NCBI GenBank assembly: GCA_045629845.1
Contig: JAZQRZ010000039.1
Coordinates: 1-8,335 of the forward strand
Length of the DNA: 8,335 nucleotides
Direction: 5' to 3'
Origin: UBA9715 sp045629845
GTDB lineage: Bacteria; Actinomycetota; Coriobacteriia; Coriobacteriales; Eggerthellaceae
The notes beneath the pieces were generated by a model. It was not told the DNA's origin. It made no database searches and saw only the letters and a program-made list of their open reading frames with translations. Positions 1 to 7,300 of the stretch are shown piece after piece. Numbering within the stretch: position 1 is the first letter of the stretch; every line of letters begins with the position of its first letter. The position numbers were made by a program, and so were the translations under genes.

Positions 1-297
1 ACAACGGGTTTTCCATCGTAGTATTTGGTCGGGTCATCGACAATTTTTACGGTCAGCTTTTTAACTTCAGCAGGGTCGATAATCTTAAACGTAGCTGAAT
101 CAGTCACTGTTTGTCCGTTAAGCTGAGCCCACACGGTTACTTCGTAGTTTCCAATTTCTGTTGGCATGTATGGGTCTTCTTTCGAAGTAACGGTCTTGTC
201 GTAAGAAGTCCCCCACTGGCCCAAGCACCTGATTTTTGTAATGGTGCCATTGGTCTTGAATTCAGCATTAGTCGCAGGCGTACCGTCGTATACCTTT
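1..297 (-). other. YDG/MBG-type Ig-like units, second one truncated by the window edge
   Basis: KVYDGTP at residues 1272-1278 and KYYDGKP at 1362-1368 both start a unit with Thr-Lys-(V/Y)-Tyr-Asp-Gly. Between them are GNYEVTVWAQLNG and SATFKIIDPAEV, the usual last strands of such Ig-like modules, in which the closing strand is followed by the next YDG. These modules are common stalk elements in large Gram-positive surface proteins. At least one complete unit and the start of another are visible. More copies may follow outside the window. Confidence 0.65.
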
Positions 298-3200
298 GTC
301 AGTTCATCTGCGTTGGTAATCTCAACATAAGGAGGAGCCGTCTGAATTACTTTTTCAAAGACCGCTTCCCCGTTGCCCCAGTAAAGGTCAGTTGCATGTG
401 ATGCGGCGTTTAGCTTAGCGGTAAGTTTCATTGTCTTGCCAGCAGCTTCTGGAATTACCGTAACGTCTGTGTAGGTTTTGCCAGTGGACGCGTAATTCGT
501 GTAGATGGGAACGTGACTAACATCACTATTCATCGTGTTATCTGCCATGCGATAACCCTGATACGATGCGTTAAGGGCCGAGGTATAACACGCCGTATCG
601 CGTTCGCTTAAAGAGCCGCTGAGGTCGCCTACGCGCACGATATAGGGCTGACCTTCAATAAGGTCAGCAGAACGCTTTTTAGGCACAATGGCGATGGGCG
701 CTCCCATCTTCAAGACATTGGTGTTAGAAGCATAGCTGGGATATTGATTAGCAGTTGTAGTACCGTAATAGTTAAGTGTTACATCAGCGGGTCTGACAAA
801 AGCAAAAGTTTTGTCTTGTTCGCCTGCTGGCAGATATAAGAATGCTTTTGCTCGGTTTTCGCCAGTTTTGATGGCGAAAACATCGTTGCAACGAAAGTAA
901 TCAGATGAAGTGCTTTCTAATCCAAGGCTGTACAGGTTTAGATCTGCAAACTCGAATGCAACAAGATTTGTTGTATCAATCGAAATCTCGTTTTGATACA
1001 CGGGCTCAAGTGAGAAATTTGACTTGGTTGCTGCTTCAAATCCGAACTTATGCTTTACGCTTCCGCCTACAACTAGCACACGCTCGTTCTCATTCACAGT
1101 GCCGATAACTGTGCCACCATAAATATAGATGCTGTCGCTACCGTCACCGCCTACCTTATTGGCACCCCGGCTACCACCATGCCCGATGTCTTCGGCTGCG
1201 ACAGAACCTGAAGGACCACCGCTCTCGTTTACGCCAGCTTTGGCAATAATCACGCCACCCGAAATAGTGCAGCCTTCCAAGTCGCCTTGATATGAACCAC
1301 CGCCTATACCAGCGCCAGGTCCAGTCTTGCCTTCCTCGAAACTTTCCGAACTGTTACCGCCGTAGGCTGCTACAAAGCCGCCCCCAAAGCTTAAGCTTTT
1401 TGCGTCGTGAGCACCGTCAATTGTGCCCTTACTTGTGCTATACCTACTTGATGCGCCGGCGCCGATGCCTGCGGCTCCTACACCGCCGTACGCGATAACA
1501 TACGCTCTATCAGGGTCGTTTTCCGAAAGGTTGATGTGACACTGTTCTAGGCCCCCTTCGTAACCGCCACCGATGCCAGCTGCTCCTACACCGCCTGTGG
1601 CTTCTACTTTAGTTTCACCTTCAATCGTAATGCGGCAAGCTTCTGCTCCGCGACCCAATCCGCTTTCGCGGCCAGCACCAATTCCTGCGCCTCGCGCACC
1701 CCCTTGGGCATTTACCGTACCGCCGCTAATGGTGATGCCGCTGCGAGAATCCATCTGAGCGCCCTGGCCTAGCCCAATGCCAGCAGCTCCGTCGCCACCA
1801 GCAGCTGTTACGTTGCTTGTGCCCGTTATGGTGATGTTTCCGCATACCGTGTTCCATGTGGTTTGAATAGCGCCACCGACTACTGATGCATCCGTTACAC
1901 CGCCCGAACCTATACCAGGTGCCGCCTTGCCTCCTGTTGCAGTTACTGTTGCGCTGTCAATGGAAATATTTGCGCAGCTGCACAGCTTTCCGCCACCTAT
2001 ACCAGCCCCGCTGTCGCTTCCGCCTACCGCATTAATCGTTACACCTTTTGAAATGCTTATATCTCCGTATACCGATGTTAAAGCGCCACCGCCAATACCT
2101 GCGCCACCATCGCTACCAGTAGCCTTTACAAAGCCTCGTCCTGTAATGGTTACCGCTCCACACTTACCGTCGCTCGACGCAAGATGAAGAACCTGATGTG
2201 GGTTAACTAATATTCCACCCGAGCCAATTCCAGCGCCACCATATACGCCCTTTGCCTCGATATTCGAGTTTGAAATAACAATTGACTCGATTGTTCCGTA
2301 CGGGCCCGTGCCGATACCCGCGTGGTTTCGTTTATGGTCGCCTCGAGCGATTGCTTTGATATTAGAGTTCGAAATAGAAATCGACTTCATGCTGTTTTCA
2401 TTAGTGCCGAAACGGTCGCTGCACGAGCTGCCGATGGTAGGCCCATCATAATCAACATTGTCGAGCGCAATAGTTTTAATATTGGACCCATAACCTGCGC
2501 CGATTCCTGCTCCATCCATCTTATGAATGCCGTAAAAACGAATCTGCGAGTTGCTAATAGCAATGTTGCTAATACCGCCATCGCTTAACGAAAGGTCGTT
2601 ACTCGAGCCAGTACCGATACCAGCGCCTTCAATGGTGGAACTGCCTGGGCCGTTCAGGTTAATGTTGGCGTTATTGATAGTAATGTCGCTTGCGGATCCG
2701 TCGCCAGAGCCGATAATCGCCGCATACGATACGAAGTTTTCACCAGGATTTTGTGGTCCTGGTGCATGAGCATTAATGGTAAGACGTGAGTTGTTGCCGC
2801 TGATGTTGATGGGTCCTGAATGCCCCTGATCACCTGCGCCAATAGCAGATGAGTTCCAACCTGCATATGCATTAATGGTACCGTACCCCTTTATGGTGAT
2901 GTCTCGGCTTTCGTCGTCGCCGCTTCCGATACCAGCCGCTTCAGGGCCTCCTGTTGCCGTAATAGTGCCGCCACTCAGTTTGATGTTGATGCTTCCTGAC
3001 TTGCAGTTGGCGCCACCGATACCTGCACCTTCGCCATATCCTTTTGCATTAATCGTTAAGTCGGTGGTGGAATCTTGGTCGATCTTGATGGTTGAGCATT
3101 CAGCGCCATCGCCACTTCCGATACCTGCGGCACTTCCACATGATGCGTTTTCTCCGCAGCCTAAAGCAGTGATGGTTCCGCCTGTGATGGTAATCTTTTC

Positions 3201-4109
3201 GACTCCGCCGCCTTCTGACCCGCCGATACCTGCGCCTCCGTTATCACCGCCATAAGCATGAATAGTGCCGCCGTGAATCCAAAGATCGTGTGTTGAGCCA
3301 CCTGTGCTAAGGCCTACCGCATCGCCACCACCGATGCCCGCAGCGTATTTTCCGCCCCAAGCCCACACATCGCCGCCCTGGATGCAAACTGTGTAGCATT
3401 CGCCGTCGCGACCGCTTCCGATGCCGGCAGCACTTGGAGCACCGTACGCTTTAATGGTGCCACCATTAATATAGATAGAGCCTGTATCATCGTCGTAGTT
3501 TGTGCCGATACCTGCGCCGCCATACTTGTTGTGACCGCCATGCGCTTCAAGCGAACCCGAAGTAGAGCCATCACCATCAGCTGAAGTAATAACGCAAGTA
3601 GCGCCCTTCTGCACGCAGAGACCCGCAAATCCCCAGTCATGGGCAAGCGACACGCGCTTATAACCTGCCTTCAATACATTGGTTCCGCGCAGTTTAATAA
3701 TGGCATAGCCGCTTTCGACAGTAATCGGTGCGTTTGAGGGCTTTACGGCACCATGGTCAATCGTCATGTTGTCCAGGGTTACACGAATAGGATTCTGCTC
3801 TGTGCCACCCTTAATAGTTACCGTTGAACCGCCTGTGGAACCGCCGACAATGGTGTATTCAGCATTGGGATCGTTGCAGACACAGCTTCCCGATTCGATG
3901 TTGTAAACAACCGACTTGGAAGTAGTAGTTATGGGTGTAAGACCATTTAGGGATACAGCAATCAGTGAGTTTGAATCATTAGTATTGTTGCTTTCGGATT
4001 CTGCTTCGCCGTAAGCAGATTTACCTACCAACCCTAAAGCAACGAGTAATGTGCAGGCCGCTAATATCATGGCGGCCTGCAACGTAAACGGAACTGAGAC
4101 CCGCTTCAT
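1..4109 (-). CDS. Large secreted GIG-repeat solenoid surface protein (partial, 3' end outside window)
   Basis: The frame is open from ATG 4109 to the window edge, giving 1369 complete codons and no stop, so the C-terminus is missing. Residues 1-34 look like a signal peptide. Residues 35-190 form a beta-rich cap with short motifs (VTIKGGT, VTLDNMTIDHG, IIKLRGTNVLKAG, FAGLCVQKGATCVI) that usually precede GIG-repeat arrays in gut bacterial surface proteins. Residues 191-980 hold about 23 turns centred on A-G-I-G, with IxI strands and GGTIxAxGG segments, as expected of a beta-solenoid. Residues 1000-1250 are beta-rich and unrecognised. YDG motifs at 1274-1276 and 1364-1366, 90 residues apart, mark Ig-like YDG/MBG-type units. 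Start 4109 is preferred over in-frame ATG 4127 because AGGAG lies 10 bases upstream of it, whereas 4127 has no Shine-Dalgarno. A sortase signal probably lies in the missing C-terminus (inference). The likely role is adhesin or glycan binder. No catalytic motif was seen. The reading frame is certain; the function is not. Confidence 0.93.
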   Translation of the reverse strand, partial: MKRVSVPFTLQAAMILAACTLLVALGLVGKSAYGEAESESNNTNDSNSLIAVSLNGLTPITTTSKSVVYNIESGSCVCNDPNAEYTIVGGSTGGSTVTIKGGTEQNPIRVTLDNMTIDHGAVKPSNAPITVESGYAIIKLRGTNVLKAGYKRVSLAHDWGFAGLCVQKGATCVITSADGDGSTSGSLEAHGGHNKYGGAGIGTNYDDDTGSIYINGGTIKAYGAPSAAGIGSGRDGECYTVCIQGGDVWAWGGKYAAGIGGGDAVGLSTGGSTHDLWIHGGTIHAYGGDNGGAGIGGSEGGGVEKITITGGTITALGCGENASCGSAAGIGSGDGAECSTIKIDQDSTTDLTINAKGYGEGAGIGGANCKSGSINIKLSGGTITATGGPEAAGIGSGDDESRDITIKGYGTINAYAGWNSSAIGAGDQGHSGPINISGNNSRLTINAHAPGPQNPGENFVSYAAIIGSGDGSASDITINNANINLNGPGSSTIEGAGIGTGSSNDLSLSDGGISNIAISNSQIRFYGIHKMDGAGIGAGYGSNIKTIALDNVDYDGPTIGSSCSDRFGTNENSMKSISISNSNIKAIARGDHKRNHAGIGTGPYGTIESIVISNSNIEAKGVYGGAGIGSGGILVNPHQVLHLASSDGKCGAVTITGRGFVKATGSDGGAGIGGGALTSVYGDISISKGVTINAVGGSDSGAGIGGGKLCSCANISIDSATVTATGGKAAPGIGSGGVTDASVVGGAIQTTWNTVCGNITITGTSNVTAAGGDGAAGIGLGQGAQMDSRSGITISGGTVNAQGGARGAGIGAGRESGLGRGAEACRITIEGETKVEATGGVGAAGIGGGYEGGLEQCHINLSENDPDRAYVIAYGGVGAAGIGAGASSRYSTSKGTIDGAHDAKSLSFGGGFVAAYGGNSSESFEEGKTGPGAGIGGGSYQGDLEGCTISGGVIIAKAGVNESGGPSGSVAAEDIGHGGSRGANKVGGDGSDSIYIYGGTVIGTVNENERVLVVGGSVKHKFGFEAATKSNFSLEPVYQNEISIDTTNLVAFEFADLNLYSLGLESTSSDYFRCNDVFAIKTGENRAKAFLYLPAGEQDKTFAFVRPADVTLNYYGTTTANQYPSYASNTNVLKMGAPIAIVPKKRSADLIEGQPYIVRVGDLSGSLSERDTACYTSALNASYQGYRMADNTMNSDVSHVPIYTNYASTGKTYTDVTVIPEAAGKTMKLTAKLNAASHATDLYWGNGEAVFEKVIQTAPPYVEITNADELTKVYDGTPATNAEFKTNGTITKIRCLGQWGTSYDKTVTSKEDPYMPTEIGNYEVTVWAQLNGQTVTDSATFKIIDPAEVKKLTVKIVDDPTKYYDGKPV
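1170..3539 (-). repeat. About 23 degenerate GIG solenoid repeats (protein level, mean about 35 codons)
   Basis: The first Gly of each Gly-Ile-Gly lies at residues 200, 229, 258, 294, 329, 363, 393, 497, 535, 598, 627, 671, 703, 732, 777, 809, 845, 881 and 934. Variant turns are AIG at 422, IIG at 465, TIG at 558 and DIG at 974. Spacings run from 23 to 53 residues, most often 29 or 32-36. The common unit is GGAGIGxG, a variable loop, an I-x-I strand, GGTIxAxGG. On the plus strand each turn shows as a C-rich motif such as ccgatacc or ccaatgcc. DNA copies are diverged, so this is an old amplification rather than a fresh tandem expansion. The pattern predicts a right-handed beta-solenoid. It lacks the Asp ladder of RTX (GGxGxDxLx) repeats. 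Confidence 0.88.
4008..4109 (-). other. Signal peptide of the solenoid protein
   Basis: The first residues are MKR, followed by a hydrophobic core at about residues 12-29 that contains AAMILAACTLLVALGLVG. A likely signal peptidase I site follows SAYG, before an acidic/Ser/Asn-rich stretch (EAESESNN). LAAC at residues 16-19 also fits a lipobox. The hydrophobic core continues for ten residues beyond that Cys, so ordinary signal peptidase I cleavage is the better reading. Use of the upstream ATG at 4127 would add MRRTLG and lengthen the basic n-region. Confidence 0.8.
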
Positions 4110-4119
4110 CCCCAAAGTT

Positions 4120-4124
4120 CTCCT
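4120..4124 (-). promoter_or_regulatory. Shine-Dalgarno AGGAG that decides the start at 4109
   Basis: AGGAG on the minus strand sits 10 bases before ATG 4109. It overlaps the second to fourth codons of the alternative ATG at 4127, which has only AAGTCAGCATTTGGCAAC before it and no purine-rich ribosome site. This supports translation from 4109. Confidence 0.75.
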
Positions 4125-4156
4125 CATGTTGCCAAATGCTGACTTTAGCAGCGACC

Positions 4157-4162
4157 ATTATA
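4157..4162 (-). promoter_or_regulatory. Candidate -10 box TATAAT of the solenoid gene
   Basis: A perfect TATAAT lies on the minus strand 47 bases before ATG 4109. A transcription start near 4150 would give a leader of about 40 bases that includes the AGGAG. No good -35 hexamer is seen at 15-19 bp spacing (the best is CTTATA at 15 bp, 3 of 6 matches), and the base arrangement for an extended -10 is not exact. Transcription may need an activator, or the box may be fortuitous. Confidence 0.5.
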
Positions 4163-4223
4163 CGCAACATAAGGATATATAAGCTGTGAGAAGCGTTTAA
4201 TTAACCTTGCTTATATAGGTCTG

Positions 4224-4268
4224 ATTGTTGCTGCGGCTGCCGGGTATCTAGCAGGCAGAAGCAACAAT
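4224..4268 (-). terminator. Strong intergenic dyad, possible terminator of the hydrolase gene
   Basis: Arms ATTGTTGCT (4224-4232) and AGCAACAAT (4260-4268) pair over 9 bp. An inner CTGCC/GGCAG stem of 5 bp follows after a 4-against-1 asymmetric bulge, and the loop is 12 bases. It lies about 100 bases after the hydrolase stop codon and about 60 bases before the TATAAT box. The bases that follow on the minus strand (CAGACCTATATAAG) have no U-tract, so a classical intrinsic terminator is not proven. It could instead be a protein-binding dyad or an mRNA 3'-end stabiliser. Confidence 0.4.
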
Positions 4269-4366
4269 GCACGGCTGGACTATAGGCGCAACTGTTCGCG
4301 ATTCTTATTTCGTGATAACAATCAAACTGGTCTAGATTGAAACTTATTCAGTTTTGGGCCTTAAAG

Positions 4367-7300
4367 CTATTTCTTTGGCGTGCTTCTTCTTCGTGCAATG
4401 AGCGCAATAACTATAGCTACTAAAGCCGCCAAGGCAACGATGGCAATTGCAAAGACTGGAACCATGTCTCCCGTAGTTGGAGAGCGTGTATAACCGCTTT
4501 TTACGGGAGTATTTGGCTCTGGGGTTGGTGTGGGAGTTCCTTTAACTATAAACGTGGTTGATACGGCGAACTGTCCATTTTCGTAATCGTACATGAGATC
4601 AAGCTGATGGGTTCCAGCTGCAAGAGTATTAAGGTAATTAGTATTCAGTTCTAATTTCGTCGAACCAGCCTGAATAGAGTAATTCGACTCATTAATAGCC
4701 TCGCCATCTACATTCACGTTGATTAGTTTGTCGTGGCGGGCATTTGTCTTGAAATATAAAGTGCTAGAAGAGCCTTGCTCGAATTCGCCTTCCGCTCCCT
4801 CAATAACTGCATAGTTGTATGAAAGCAGACCACTTCCCCGCTCGTACAGCGTTTGCTCTGAATAGCTAGCCGTTCCATCATTAGCAACAGTAATTGAGGG
4901 GATGTTCACTGGTAAGGTGCCATCAGGCGCAAAGGCATCAAACATCGAGGACAAGGAGCAAACTACATTAGCGTTATAGGCACCCAACTTTCCCGTGCTC
5001 TTATCTGTCGGATCAGAATCAAGGCCTGCAGACATATAGCAACACATGATTGCATCTGCGTCTTGGTAGCGAGCAGCATCGTAGGGCAAGTTATTACTAA
5101 GAAGCACAAACTTAGCCCCAGCGGCGTGGGTGTCGGCCATAATCTGGCTTACACCTTGATACTGGTCAGCTGTAGGTTGAAGGGCGGATAAGCTGTAATT
5201 GACCGAGAAAGCCACGACAGTTTGTGCTTCTGCCACCGCCTGTTTCATTTCGTCGGTGTAATGAACAACAGGGTTTCCTCCTTCAGGATAATCACGGTAG
5301 AAGCCGATAGTTATCTTCATCTTCGAGGAGGGAGAACCTGTCGTTGTACCACTTTCAAGATCTACAACGTATGCTTCGTTATCAATAAGACCTGTAGCTT
5401 GCATTTGACTGATGGCGTAGTTGATGGTCTTCAAGTGATCTGAATCGCGTCCGAATATTACTACGTTGCCTTCGTGTCCGGAAAGCGGCAACGTATAAGC
5501 TTCGTTCTTCAGAAGCGTAATAGCGTCTTTTGCAATTTCAGTTTCGGTTGCATGATGTGCTTCTGAACCGATTGTTGCTTCAGCTTGAGCTATTTTTTGA
5601 TCAACACCATCACCGCTGACATCCATATCAAGAATGTCATATTTTTCCTTGAGCTTAAGAATACGCGTCACGCTTTCGTCTACGCGTTTTGCAAAGTCTT
5701 CGTGTGTGTCTGCATAGGCTACAAGCGCGTCAATGTAGTCATTGTAGAACGTAGCAGCGCTTGCGTCTTTTAGATCTTTCGGTAAAAGCAAGATATCAGT
5801 TCCTGCCTCAACAATTTCAATAGCTAAATTTGCACTGTACTGTGCTGTACCAGGTTCGCCTTCGACAATCTTAGCTTTGGTCAGGGCTTCCATTTCAAGC
5901 GCGTCGGTTACGATAACGCCCTGGTAACCCATATCATTTCGCAAGATATCTGTAAGCGCCTTCTTAGACATGGTTGCCGGGTAGTAGCCTACTGTTCCAT
6001 CTGCAAACGTTACCTCATCATCGATTTTCGGCAACGTTACATGGGCTGTCATAATCATGTCTGCGCCATGTGCAATCGCGCTTTCAAATGGAATAAGTTC
6101 AGTTTGCTTTAGTTCTTCATAGGTTTTAGTAACTGACGCTATGTCAATATGACTATCTGATCCAGTGTCACCATGACCAGGAAAATGCTTATACGTAGGA
6201 ATGACACCGTTGCTAGCTAAGCCATCTGCGAAATTAATCCCAAGGGTTGAAACCGTTTGTGCGTCATCAGAAAAAGCGCGGGTTCCAATGACTGGATTTG
6301 CTGCATTACAGTTCACGTCGATATCTGGGGCAAAGTCCACGTTAAAGCCAGCCGCTGCAACTTCTTCACCAATGATTTTGCCTGTAGCAGTTGCATTGCT
6401 AGCTGCAGAGTCTCCTGTTGCTCCAATTGCCATGCTGCCTGTCATGCGGGTGCCCATGGTTAAGCGTGTAACAACTCCGCCTTCCCCATCAACACACATA
6501 AGATAAGGAATATAAGAGCTCTTTGCATTATTCGCTTGAAGAGCAGAGGTTAAACGAACGGTTTGTTCTACGTTGGAGATATTGGCGCTATACAGAATTA
6601 CGCCACCATAATTGTGCGCTTGAAGTGCTTGTGCAAGCTCTGGAACAGCCTGCAAGTCTGTAACATTAACGGTATCCCACGTGCGAAATGCCGGTACAAT
6701 CATTTGAGATATCTTTTCTTCTGTAGTCATATTCGCGACTACTTCTTCGATGTCATCGCCGTTGAAATTCCAAACTGCAAAAAGGTTGGACGCGCCATCT
6801 TGAATATCAGCTGAATCAAAGTCGCCGTAGTAAATGCTGTCTTCTGTGCCGTAGTATTCGCCAAATTCTGCGTATTGCGCCTCTGAAGTAGTTTGCCACC
6901 CAGCAAAGGTATATCCCTCACGAACAGGAGCATTGTAGTAGCACGTGCCATCATCGATGGCTATACCGTCTACAACGGGCTGTTCTTCGTCAGAAACGTA
7001 CAGCATATCCCCTTCGTAAATATCATGCGAGAATACCAGCTGATCGTCGTTAGCAATGAAGTTTCCATCTTTGTTGTCGTAGAAACGCAAGGCAACTTTG
7101 TTGAGCTTTTTAGGTTCAACGGGGTGTTTGTCAGAGCCTTCCCACCATGCCAAAACCATTTCAGGGTAATGAGCTTGAGCTACACCACTTGAGTTCTTAT
7201 AAAGTGTTACGAGGTGATAGAAGTTCTGGCCGTCAGCCTTAACAATACCCTTGATGGCTTTAGCTAAGGTAGCAGCAGCGCTTTCTACCGCAGCATTGTC

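Larger units (their letters stand above)
4110..4366. other. Intergenic region between the two surface-protein genes
   Basis: The gap of 257 bases contains no supportable ORF or RNA gene. It holds the dyad at 4224-4268, the TATAAT box at 4157-4162 and the Shine-Dalgarno at 4120-4124. TGATTGTT (4222-4229) is also inversely repeated as AACAATCA (4317-4324), so the dyad arm has two possible partners. A weaker hairpin at 4300-4323 (GATT, TTAT / ATAA, AATC, with one mismatch) overlaps the second partner. Confidence 0.7.

Noticed and set aside
2875..3255. Pro/Ala-rich plus-strand ORF of 126 codons and similar plus-strand ORFs at 1573-1758 and 1927-2187
   Set aside because: They are antisense to Gly-rich GIG repeats; the Pro-rich composition is the complement of Gly codons. 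They lack ribosome sites and a plausible fold.
1170..3539. CRISPR or simple DNA tandem repeat, because ccgatacc-like motifs recur on the plus strand about every 100 bases
   Set aside because: The spacing is irregular and the motif encodes the conserved Gly-Ile-Gly; between motifs the sequence is coding and follows a protein repeat.
1170..3539. RTX calcium-binding toxin repeats
   Set aside because: Gly-rich turns lack the repeated GGxGxDxLx pattern with Asp at fixed positions.
3314..3646. Minus-strand ORF of 110 codons
   Set aside because: It is an out-of-frame shadow inside the solenoid gene, whose own frame runs unbroken through this stretch.
1..4109. Frameshift or premature stop in the long solenoid gene
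   Set aside because: Translating most of the frame line by line, with checks near both ends, showed no stop and continuous repeat phase from 4109 to the edge.
4300..4323. Hairpin GATT/TTAT with ATAA/AATC as terminator of the hydrolase gene
   Set aside because: The stem is two 4-bp A/T-rich halves with a mismatch and is not followed by a T-tract on the minus strand.
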